NCBI GenBank assembly: GCA_030407315.1
Contig: JALQPE010001715.1
Location: 25,559 to 89,558, forward strand
Direction of reading: 5' to 3'
Length of the DNA: 64,000 nucleotides
DNA from: Asparagopsis taxiformis
Lineage: Eukaryota; Rhodophyta; Florideophyceae; Bonnemaisoniales; Bonnemaisoniaceae
The position numbers and the translations under genes are program-made. A model generated the notes under the pieces. That model had not been told where the DNA came from, made no database searches, and saw nothing but the letters and a program-made list of their open reading frames with translations. This document shows, piece after piece, positions 47,078-56,479 of this stretch. The stretch's first letter is position 1. Each line of letters starts with the position of its first letter.

Positions 47078-47387
47078 GAAGATGGGGAATGAAGCTGTGA
47101 GGTGTTTCTGGTATGTGTATATTTTCGGGCATACGATAGAAGTAAGAGTGGGTTTCAAGTCGTGTAAGATTTTGCTGACCATGTTCGTGTTTCATGTCTT
47201 GATGATTTAATGGGCTGGGGTGGTGTCGAGGAAAGCGGGGATGGAATTGGGAAGGAGCAGATTTTTTGTAATCTAGGTCGTGAGGGTTCTTGAAGTATGT
47301 GCGGATGGTGGTGCATGGCGTTCGGATGGTAGGGAGAACGCGATAGTGAGGGAGATGGGTGATCGACGGTATGCTGACAGGTATTTT

Positions 47388-47520
47388 GTATTCTGGCTGG
47401 ATACGTATTCCATATTCTAGCTGGATACATATTCCGTATCCTGGCTGGATACGTATTTCCTATTCTAACCGGGTATTTATTTCCTATTCTGATCAGATAT
47501 GTATTTCCTATTCTAGAGAG
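47388..47520 (+). repeat. 24-bp tandem repeat near the R end of element 2
   Basis: About five copies of a unit like CTGGCTGGATACGTATTCC, which would translate as repeats of SGWIRIPY. The frame has no other sign of being a gene. The mirror array in element 3 is at 54325-54437. Confidence 0.7.
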
Positions 47521-47639
47521 ACTTATTGTATACCAGCAGTTTCGTAAATGAGAGAATAAAATACGGTCCGATATGGGCCCTCAATTTACCATCCGCTGTA
47601 ATTTCTTCCCTCCCGGTTTTTGCTGATATATTGTATACT

Positions 47640-47943
47640 GAATGTCGGGTCCTAGGATCCCGCCAAACGTACTAGAGAAACTGGATGTCGGGTCCTAGTA
47701 CTCCGCCGAACGTACTAGAGAAACTGGATGTCGGGTCCTAGTATTCCGCCGAACGTACTAGAGAAAGTGGATGTCGGGTCCTAGTATTCCGCCGAACGTA
47801 CTAGAGAAAGTGGACGTCCGCATCCAAAAAATTTTAATTTTTTTTCGGACGCGGACGTTCATTTGTTCTAGTAAATCTCGGGGCCGACTAGGACCCGTAC
47901 TAGAGAGACTGGACGTCCGCGTCCACTTCCGAAAACACAGACG
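47640..47943 (+). repeat. R terminus of element 2 with 43-bp minisatellite
   Basis: Four 43-bp units (core GGATGTCGGGTCCTAGTA, CTCCGCCGAACGTACTAGAG) lead into GGACGTCCGCATCC, an A/T run, a CTAGTA-rich stretch and the terminal GGACGTCCGCGTCC followed by AACACAGACG. Confidence 0.85.
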
Positions 47944-47945
47944 AT

Positions 47946-48642
47946 ACCCGCTTCAACATCTGTCACACTTGGAGATCTCGGGAAAGGGTGAACATGTGTC
48001 TATGGTTGCCAAAGATAGGGATGGTCTTGATCTGATGGCAGTAATGTGGATTGACCGTCACAGAAGGTACTTTATTAGTACAGCTGGTACTACTCAGCCT
48101 GGGACGCCAATATTCCGAGAGCGTTATCGAAGCAGGAATGGCAGGACATGGAAGGAGGAAATTGATATTCCGATCCCACAAGTATGTGAGACCTATTATG
48201 GGACTTGCTCCCAGCTTGACCGTCACTACCGATGTCACCAAGACGACCTTATGCTGGAGAAGAAATTTGAAGTCAAGGAATGGTCGGCACGTGTCAACAC
48301 GTCACTTTTGGCCATATTCGTCATGGATGCCTGGAAGCTGTACTGTGGAGCCATGCATAACAGGGGCAGGATGACACCTCATAAGTTCTATACCAATTAG
48401 CTGAAGGACTGATTGACAACTCCATGGATGCAATTGGATTACGTCAGCGAGAATCAGATGCACCTGATATGGAAGAGATGGAGAGCGGTAGTGGCATTGG
48501 AATTCATTTGACACAGAATACCCGAACTCGCAGGACTTCCAATGGTAGGCATAGCAATGCTATCTATCAAGGTCGCTGTGATATTTGCAAGGGAACAAAG
48601 AAGTCGAAGTTCGTATGCTCTACTTGCAAACGACTATACTAA
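47946..48642 (+). pseudogene. piggyBac-like transposase, C-terminal half
   Basis: Continues the core interrupted at 36795: PLQHLSHLEISGKGEHVSM, then DGLDLMAVMWIDRHRRYFIS with the third catalytic Asp, then the helical insertion and MTPHKFYTN-stop at 48400. One T is missing there: in the next frame LAEGLIDNSMDAIGLR follows, leading to the cysteine-rich domain CDICKGTKKSKFVCSTC and, after another stop at 48640, the rest of the finger. Frame damage shows that the host transposon is dead apart from the insertion. Confidence 0.85.
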
Positions 48643-49004
48643 AAGGATGTCTTTATCTGTCATCATCAGACTGGTCGTGATTGCTTCAAAAAGCATGTCG
48701 AGATGTGTCACGATCTTTCCTGCGAAGGTCCTTTTTACTAGGTTTGATCTCTCTATGGGTGCTTTAAACGCGTTTTAGTCACGCATTGATGTCCAAAATA
48801 GAAAAATGAGGTACTCCTTTAGCCCCCTCCGATTCTGACTGGCGTTCTCGACTTAATCAGTAAACTTCTGCTTATGGCGGATTTCCCTTTATGAAATGTC
48901 ACCTTATACTGTCTCATGTTCAAGTGGGCGCGTAAGCATCCTAAAGCAGAAGTTGCAACTAAGAATCGGCGAGTTCTCTGAAGAGAATTTTCGAGCTGCC
49001 TAAG

Positions 49005-49080
49005 CATTTCAGCGAGGAGTCCAACCTCCGCCCTCTGGCTTTCCCGAGAGGCGTTAACCACTCAGCCATGCGAGGACATG
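49005..49080 (-). other. tRNA-Ser-like sequence with pol III boxes (possible SINE head)
   Basis: On the minus strand TGGCTGAGTGG (49068-49058) fits an A box and GGTTGGACTCC (49026-49016) fits a B box with one mismatch. D stem GGC/GCC forms, and CCTCT/AGAGG can pair around a 10-nt loop. No acceptor stem closes the structure, so it is not a normal tRNA. Confidence 0.35.
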
Positions 49081-49606
49081 TGTCCGACTGGGATGAAATG
49101 CCTTATAGAATGCAATGCTCACGTCAGAAGTTTTTAAAAAGCGATATAAAGCCGGAATGCTAAATTCTAATAATTTCTAGTAATTTTTTTCTGCCTCATA
49201 TGAGGCCAGGGTTGACCTCATATGAGGAAATTTCAGTGTCCGATAGACACTAGTCCAGTCTCCGTCTTTTTCTTGACGAACAACACACTACTTACAGTGC
49301 TTACAGCTATATCTTGCTCCCTTTATAGCTTGACCGTCGTCGACAACAACTGTCAATAAACGAGATGACCGATTATCTTCAGAGGTTATGGTGATGTGCC
49401 CAAACCTACCACAGCGCTTCCTCCCATTCCTCACCCATCCTAATCTCGCGCGAATCCCTTCACATCCCTCCGCTCACTGCTCGAAAAGTACAGCACCCTC
49501 TTTTTTTCCGCTCCAACCACTGTGTCGAAAACACAGTCCTACGTCTCAATTGCACAACTTGCAACAGCTCACACATTCTCAAACACGGCGACCAGTTTAT
49601 CTCACC

Positions 49607-50320
49607 ATGTCCACTGAACCACCGTTACCCATTCAGCACAACCTCGAAATCCCATTACTTACTGACGACAACTATGTACCATGGCGTATCACCGTAGAGC
49701 ACTTTGCCCGAACCCAAGGAGTTTATGACTATCTCATTCAACCGCCACCCACATCAGAAGACCCCGTTACAACAAACACTCACCACACGAAACAGACTCA
49801 AGCACAACTCCTAGTTTTATCGTCTATCTCCCCACACTTACTGCTACACTTCACACATAAAGAACAAAGCTGCCCAGTCTCCGTCATCTACAAGAAACTC
49901 GAAACCCTTCTCACACGCATTCCACCGGAACACTCACCTGAAAATCTCAGTCGGCGTGCACTAGAGATCACATGGAACCAAACCATGCCCATCTCCGAAT
50001 ACATTGGCGCACATCTCAAGCTACGCACAGCGATGATTCGATCTGCCTACCCGGACATCCAAAATGAAGAGACCACCATTCTTTTCCTATTTGAGGGCAT
50101 CGAAGCTTACCCCTCCTGGACTGTGCTCCTGCAATCGATATCAGTACACGGAGAGCTCAACCCTCACAAATCACTGACGCTTGATCGCATCATATCCATG
50201 ATGATCCGACACGATTCATTGCACAAAACATCCGTACCATCAAACCCCAAATTCAATCTGAGACCACCAACACACCACATACCCCATCATCCTCGCTACG
50301 CCACACATCCGCAAAAGTAG
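49607..50320 (+). CDS. gag: Copia Gag protein
   Basis: 237 codons from ATG 49607 (MSTEPPLPIQHNLEIPLLTD). The frame is open upstream to 49388 but that is leader. Features are those of Copia gag (UBN2-type): DDNYVPWRITVEHFARTQG near the N-terminus, and an alpha-helical capsid-like core with ISEYIGAHLKLRTAMIR. No zinc knuckle is seen before the stop at 50320, so the nucleocapsid part is probably lost by a frameshift. The downstream region 50330-51180 has Copia-like fragments only. Confidence 0.7.
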   Translation: MSTEPPLPIQHNLEIPLLTDDNYVPWRITVEHFARTQGVYDYLIQPPPTSEDPVTTNTHHTKQTQAQLLVLSSISPHLLLHFTHKEQSCPVSVIYKKLETLLTRIPPEHSPENLSRRALEITWNQTMPISEYIGAHLKLRTAMIRSAYPDIQNEETTILFLFEGIEAYPSWTVLLQSISVHGELNPHKSLTLDRIISMMIRHDSLHKTSVPSNPKFNLRPPTHHIPHHPRYATHPQK

Positions 50321-51179
50321 AAACCCAAGAAAACACAACAACGTATCCACGAATTTCACCCCAACAATAACATCCCGCGCCCGCTGGGCTATGCTGGACC
50401 CTGGTGTAAATAACATGGTCTACGTTCGCACTCCACTTCTGAATGCCGTCTACACAAAAGTTTTCAAGATTTCATGAGTTCCAACACAAAATCAGCCCAT
50501 AAAAAACTATGGCATGATACATAAAACGAACCTTCCATCCCAGAGGACCTCCAGGATTAGAAACCAACAGAACATGTTTCAGACTCCGGAGCAAACCAAC
50601 ACACCTAACCCAACTAACCCAGGCCTTCCAGTGAACGTATCTTCAACTCAATGTGCAGATGGCCGTACACGTTCTACAACACACCGCGGCAATGCATTTA
50701 TACCCCTTTTACCATCAACTACGCTCCCACCTCACTATGTGGTTGTAGCTCCACACCTTCGCAACAACCTCTTATCGGTTCCTCAAATCAGCAAAACCCA
50801 CGATGTTCTCTTTCAGGCAGATTTCGCTTACATCACCAAACCATCACCAACTCCCAAGGATGATAAAATTGTTGCCAAATTCCCCAAAAAATGATAACCT
50901 ATTTCGCTTCACCACATCCCGACCACCCATCCCAATTGTCAACACAGCACGTGCCTACCCATCTCGCATCACATGTCCTCCTAACAAATTGTCAACCTCC
51001 TGACAACATCCATCCATCCACCCACCATCACAACCATCAAAGTACGCAAAACTAACCACGCAAAACCATCTACAGCGGCCACATTCATCAAGAAAGCCAC
51101 AAGCCGCAAAAGATCTACCGCAAAAGACAAATTTCTACTCGTCCAAACCAGCGCATTAAAACCGACCTCCCTTCTACGA

Positions 51180-53712
51180 TACGAGACTACTATTCATGGC
51201 ATCTGAAACTCAACCACACACACACCTCTAAGATACACTACATGACCAAAAATAGCCTTGTTCCGCACATACCCAAGAGCTTGCTACGAACCCCTCCAAA
51301 AGACTTCTCCTGCTCTGGCTGTTCCCTAGGAAAATCTCATGCCACACCATTTCGACGGCGTGACCGTACTGCCGCAGTCGGTACACATCTCCCACCGACA
51401 TTTGCTTCCCATTACCCGTTGACTCCATCACTGGAAACCGATTTTTTGCCACTTTCCTCGATGAAGGTAGCCGATATTTGGTAGTGAAATGCGCTCCAAC
51501 CAAGACAGAGGCTGCCAATTTATCAAACAACACATTACAGATGTTCACACCCACACACCTCACCGTATCCGCCACATTACATCAGATAATGATCTCGAAT
51601 ACTACTCTCATGACCTATGCGCATTTTACGCCGCCCACAATATACAAACCCACCCAAGCACACCGCATACCCTGCAGGAAAATTCTCTCGCTGAAGGCGT
51701 CAATCGCTCCATCATGGACACAGCCAGATCCACGCTCCTCACTTCCTATTTACCAGTCTCACTTCGGGACTACGCAGTATATACCGCCACAGACACCATC
51801 ACCCATATTCCACACACGGCACATGGCAAATTTCTCACCAATTCTGGTTCCAATCAACCCTGAGGTACACACCTTACTTTCATTTGGAACCCCGGGTACG
51901 CAGACGATCCATCCCCTCACACCAAGCTTGAACCCCGTGCCAAACTCCTACAATTCATTGGCAGAGCCGACTATAGACATTACTTCACTTTCGACACAGT
52001 CTCTCAACGCATCACACGCTGCCGCATCGCGGACTTCTTGGTGTACAACTCAGTCAATGAACCCGTTTGCACTTCCGCCCCACTGATCATGCCCTAGCAA
52101 CATCCACCGCACTACTACCTTTACTGAACCACGCAACATTCAAAAAGCCCGAAATGCCCCTGACGCTCGCGAATGGGAACATGCTTGGAACGCTGAACTT
52201 GACAGTCTCAAAAATCGTAGCGTCATCACTTACATCCCTAAACAAGACATACCCAGCGATATAAAGCCCCTTCCTCTAACCACAGTTCTACGAGTCAAGA
52301 AAGACAGCAATGGACAACCTTTACTACGTAAAGTGCGATGTACCATTCGCGGCGACAGACAAAAATCCGGAATTCACTATGACCCTGCAGATCTTTCAAG
52401 CCCAGTTGCTAGCAGAGATGCCATACGAACATTATTGGCCATAGCTGCAGCTCACAATTACCATACATTCCACTGGGATTTGGAATCCGCTTTCCTGAAT
52501 GAAACGTTCTCGGAAGACCGAGAAATATACCTACACCAACCACGCAGATTTGATGGAACTCTGAAACACCCCGGCCATGTAGCTAAACTCACAGGGAACA
52601 TGTACGGAAGCCGACAAGCCTGTAAGATCTTCACCGAAGGTCTTGCCGACTTCCTCACCATCTCCGACCTAACACGTCTCTCCTCCGATACCTGCTATTT
52701 CATTATGCGAGACAGAACTGCCCCACACAAATTCATCCTTCTAGTCATAACTGAGGATGACTTCCTGGTCATATCAAATCATCTCCTACTTGTTGTTAAA
52801 GTCAAAACAAATCTTCAGTCCAAATACACACTCAAAGACCTCGGTCGCGTCAACCACATCCTAGGCTGGAAAATATCGCACCATTCCGATGTAATCTCAC
52901 TTTCTCAACCTAGCCACATACAATCCCTCCTTTCCCACTTTGAACAACTGATGCTTATCCCGCTCTATCCCCGATTGCCACCGAACTACTGCCCACAGAC
53001 AAAGTACAAAGAGACCCATTAGACACCTCGAAATATGATTAAAAGAGCTTAATTGGATCTCGTCGTTACTTATGTGACTCAACACGCCCTAACATAGCCT
53101 TCATTGTTGGACTACTTGGCCGCTACGCACAGTCTCCGACTAAACATCACTGGAAAGCTGGCATCCGCGTACTCCGATACCTAAAGGTACAATCAATCAA
53201 CGTATCAAATACTCTTGCACACTCCAAACCGAGCTGGAAGCATATTCAGACTCGGACTTCGCGGGATGCCAGATACTCGCCGATCAACCACCAGAACAAT
53301 AATTTTCTATAATGGTTCACCGGTTGCATTGCAGTCAAGACGCCAGCATCAAGTGGTAACATATACCCATCATGCTGAATACGCTGCCGGTTTCCATACC
53401 GGGCAACACTTACAAATCATCTCAAACTTTATATCTAAAATTGGCCATCCCAGCCCACCCTATTCCATTATTCATCGATAATGCTGCAGCTATCAGCACA
53501 GCGACCGCCAAATACCCTACTCCGAAATTAAGACACATTGATGTTAAACATCACTGGCTTCGCGAACAAACCCGCCTCAAGCTGCTCAAACCTATCATAT
53601 AGCATCAAAGAACAACTCCGCCGACTTACTCACGAAAGCTCTCAAGCATGCGCAATTCTCTCACAAATTACCACTCCTCAACCTGACGATAGCCACGGTG
53701 CGCGGCGACTGA
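51180..53712 (+). pseudogene. pol: Copia pol polyprotein, multiply frameshifted
   Basis: Pieces in Copia order, in different frames: pre-integrase zinc region DFSCSGCSLGKSHATPF (51300); integrase core with HITSDNDLEYYS and ENSLAEGVNRSI (51570-51720); reverse transcriptase from 52333 with WDLESAFLNETFSEDREIYL and a degraded active site ITEDDFLV where YVDD is expected; then RNase H with DNAAAI, DVKHHWLRE and ADLLTKAL broken by shifts up to 53712. Not functional. Confidence 0.8.
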
Positions 53713-53812
53713 CGAACAACTTTCTTTTCCGCCCCGTGTCCACGGTCATGTCTCGTCCTCTTCTCGAACATCTTAACGAACAACTCACTACTTACAATGC
53801 TTACAGCTGTAT

Positions 53813-54200
53813 CGTCTGTGTTTTCGAAGTGGACGCGGACGTCCAGTCTCTCTAGTACGGTCCTAGTCGGCCCCGAGATTTACTAGAACAAATGAACGTC
53901 CGCGTCCAAAAAAAAATAAAAATTTTTTGGATGCGGACGTCCACTTTCTCTAGTACATATGGCGGAATACTAGGGCCCGACATCCACTTTCTCTAGTACA
54001 TATGGCGGAATACTAGGACCCGACATCCACTTTCTCTAGTACATATGGCGGAATACTAGGACCCGACATCCACTTTCTCTAGTACGTTTGGCGGAATACT
54101 AGGGCCCGACATCCACTTTCTCTAGTACGTTTGGCGGAATACTAGGACCCGACATCCACTTTCTCTAGTACATATGGCGGAATACTAGGACCCGACATCC
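53813..54200 (-). repeat. R terminus of element 3 with 43-bp minisatellite
   Basis: Terminal repeat, GGACGCGGACGTCC, CTAGTA-rich stretch, A/T run, GGATGCGGACGTCC and then six 43-bp units (53941-54199), against four in element 2. Units differ at a few sites, for example GTACATATGG or GTACGTTTGG. Confidence 0.85.
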
Positions 54201-54324
54201 AGTATACAATATATCAGCGAAAACCGGGAGGGAAGAAATTACAGCGGATGGTAAATTGAGGGCCCATATCGGACCGTATTTTATTCTCTCATTTAGGAAA
54301 CTGCTCGTATACAATACGTCTCTC

Positions 54325-54437
54325 TAGAATAGGGAATACATATCTGGTCAGAATAGGAAATAAATACCCGGTTAGAATAGGAAATAAATACCCGGTTAGA
54401 ATAGGAAATACGTATCCAGCCAGAATACAAAATACCT
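54325..54437 (-). repeat. 24-bp tandem repeat near the R end of element 3
   Basis: Inverted counterpart of the array at 47388-47520, with about four to five copies and unit boundaries blurred by substitutions. Confidence 0.65.
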
Positions 54438-54738
54438 GTCAGCATATCGTCGATCACCCATCTCCCTCACTATCGCGTTCTCCCTACCATCCGAACGCCA
54501 TGCACCACCATCCGCACATACTGCAAGAACCCTCACGACCTAGATTACAAAAAATACGCTCCTTCCCAATACCATCCCCGCTTTCCTCGACACCACCCCA
54601 GCCCATTAAATCATCAAGACATCAAACACGAACATGGTCAGCAAAATCTTACACCACTTGAAACGCACTCTCACTTCTATCGTATGCCCCAAAATATACA
54701 CATACCAGAAACACCTCACAGCTTCATTCCCCATCTTC

Positions 54739-56419
54739 CTACATCCCTTCTTCACTCTCCTTCAGTCCTGCCGTTCCTGCTTCACCACTCCTGCATCACA
54801 TACACAACATCAGAATCAACCACAACAGTCAGACTCAAAAGCAACGCTTACCACGACAGATATCCTAGAAACTCCCTTACTTACCTCTCCGAGAGGATGA
54901 CTGAATCATCCATCCTACACAAAATACAAACCATGATCCAAAACCTTGCAATGAATAATCAAAGTCAGCAGTCCATATCTTCGCAAAACAAGTCTTGGTG
55001 CTCAGTAAAACTTACCTTCTGTCATCAACATTCCTGCATCATCTACACAACATCGGAATCAACCACAACAGTCAGACTCAAAACCAACCTTCCATCACAG
55101 CATACTTTCAAAACTCGCACACTTACCTTCGCTCCACACAATACACACCATGACTCAATAGGCTTCCAATGAAAAATATCGCATCAACGGAAATAGTCAG
55201 ACTCAAAACCAACCTTCCCTCGCTGCTTACTTTCAAAACTCGCACACTTACTTTACCTGTTCCATCCTGCACACAATAAAAACCATAAATCACGTAATCG
55301 TGTAGCCAAGAAAAGTAGTCAGCATTCCGCATCTTCGCACAACCGGTCTGGGCGCCCAATGTGACTTACCTTCCGTCATCACTATTCCTCCATCACCTAC
55401 GCAACATCGGATTCAATCGCAACAGTCAGATTGAAAACCAACGTTTCCCTCGCTACATACCCTGAGAACTCGCAAATGTACCTCTCATCCATCCTACACA
55501 CAATACAAACCATGATCCAAAAACCTTGCAACTAACAATAATCATAGTCAGCAGTCCATATCTTCGCAAAGCACATCTTGGCACTCAATGAAACTTACCT
55601 TCCGTCATCAACATTCCTGCATCATCTACACAACATCGGAATCAACCACAACAGTCAGACTCAAAATCAACCTTCCCTCACAGCATACTTTCAAAACTTC
55701 ACGTACCTCTCTTCCATCCTCCGCTCAATACACACCATCAGTCAACAGGCTTCCCATGAAAAATATCGCATCAACGGAAATAGTCAGACTCAAAACCCAC
55801 GCTTCCCTCAACGCATACCCTCGAGGGTAGAGGATGGAACGAAGGTACGTGCGCGAATCTTGATCAAGATTCGCGCACGTACAAAGCAAAGTCGGTCAAA
55901 GAAGATCAGTCGGTGATGAGGGCGGAGTGGAGCCTGCGGCGTCGACCGGACAGCTTTCTGCGTCCGCTTAAGTCTTGCTGTGCATACTCGAAATCATCGC
56001 CGGCAGTGAGATTGAGTATGGCCCAAGCCATGGTCTCTGATTCCCCGAACAAAGAGATCCGGATCGAGAACAACGAATATAAACATATAATCATATATAT
56101 GAGAATCCATTTGCTTTCCTTACATGATCTGTGGCATATCCGCTGTAAAGCACATTCAGATTCCACGAAGTTTGGAAATAAAAAAGTTTATTATTACAAA
56201 TGAATTAATTGAAAATTCATCTCCCAGGGCAGTCGTTCGTCCTTCCATGCACACGTTGCCAGCACGCAATGTGATGTAACAGTTGGAAATGATTGAACTC
56301 TCGGTTAAATTCCACCGTTGGGATGTCAGCTGGAGTGAGCACAAAACTACTACCCAAAAAACTACGAACACGTTACATTCCAAGTCTCGAAAGCACCACA
56401 AAAATAAAATTGGTCGCAT
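54739..56419 (-). CDS. R-end micro-exon gene (element 3 copy)
   Basis: Minus strand, read toward the R terminus. Opening frame from ATG 56419 (MRPILFLWCFRDLECNVFVV, hydrophobic, possibly a signal or anchor). Exon with MAWAILNLTAGDDFEYAQQD from 56031, usable to CGCCGCAG at 55934. Then small blocks alternate: 12-nt at 55718-55707 and 55493-55482, 15-nt at 55266-55252, 30-nt at 54914-54885; 18-nt at 55616-55599, 55387-55370 and 55033-55016. Each is followed by GTAAGT, GTACGT or GTACAT and usually preceded by TAG, CAG or GAG. All lengths are multiples of three and share one phase, so joining gives repeats like RMDER-NVDDR. Final exon 54790-54739 (SGEAGTAGLKESEEGM, stop). No family recognised. The first 12-nt block is inverted at the palindrome, so this copy may also be damaged. 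Confidence 0.45.
55845..55882. repeat. 38-bp perfect palindrome at an inverted micro-exon
   Basis: Half-site GTACGTGCGCGAATCTTGA followed directly by its exact complement. The left side continues as GATGGAACGAAG (55833-55844), a 12-nt micro-exon in plus orientation, opposite to all others in this gene. The palindrome thus begins with that exon's donor GTACGT. Confidence 0.95.
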
Positions 56420-56479
56420 CTGGACGGCACAGTCTCCCCTGTTCAGCTCGCAATCCTCCCTTTTGCGTCAAAACTCGAC
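56420..56479. promoter_or_regulatory. Putative divergent promoter of the micro-exon and transposase genes
   Basis: Only 60 bp separate the opposing ATGs at 56419 (minus) and 56480 (plus). If both starts are right, the two genes share a compact bidirectional promoter or have longer overlapping leaders. No TATA box seen. Confidence 0.35.

Larger units (their letters stand above)
36796..47943 (+). mobile_element. Giant DNA transposon, element 2 (complete, 11,148 bp)
   Basis: Both ends are visible. Left (L type) begins CGTCTGTGTTCTCGGAAATG; right (R type) ends GTCCACTTCCGAAAACACAG then ACG. Flanks are GGG-AT at left (36794-36795) and AT-ACC at right (47944-47945), a 2-bp AT duplication. It has no transposase, only decayed genes at each end and two nearly identical inverted arms of palindrome units, so it is a non-autonomous member. 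A 2-bp target duplication fits the CMC (CACTA-Mirage-Chapaev) superfamily. Confidence 0.9.
34037..49253 (+). mobile_element. piggyBac-like DNA transposon, split by element 2
   Basis: Ends are CTAG-TGTCTATCGGACA (34037-34053) and TGTCCGATAGACA-CTAG (49237-49253): perfect 13-bp inverted repeats bordered on both sides by the palindrome CTAG, in the place where piggyBac elements have TTAA. Both ends also carry the palindrome CCTCATATGAGG. Inside are an N-terminal module, a broken DDE transposase and a cysteine-rich tail. Without element 2 and an apparent insertion of about 1 kb at 34790-35760 the element would be about 3 kb. Confidence 0.8.
49254..53812 (+). mobile_element. Copia-type retrotransposon, decayed, 3' LTR cut by element 3
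   Basis: Left LTR part: GACGAACAACACACTACTTA at about 49275; right LTR part: AACGAACAACTCACTACTTA at about 53776. Both continue to TGCTTACAGCT[GA]TAT. Element 3 starts immediately after CTGTAT at 53813. The interior has gag, a damaged pol, and CGGTGCGCGGCGACTGAC before the 3' LTR. The start of the 5' LTR probably lies on the far side of the piggyBac-like element, near 34010. Confidence 0.8.

Noticed and set aside
49005..49080. Functional tRNA-Ser gene
   Set aside because: No acceptor-stem pairing and an abnormal anticodon loop.
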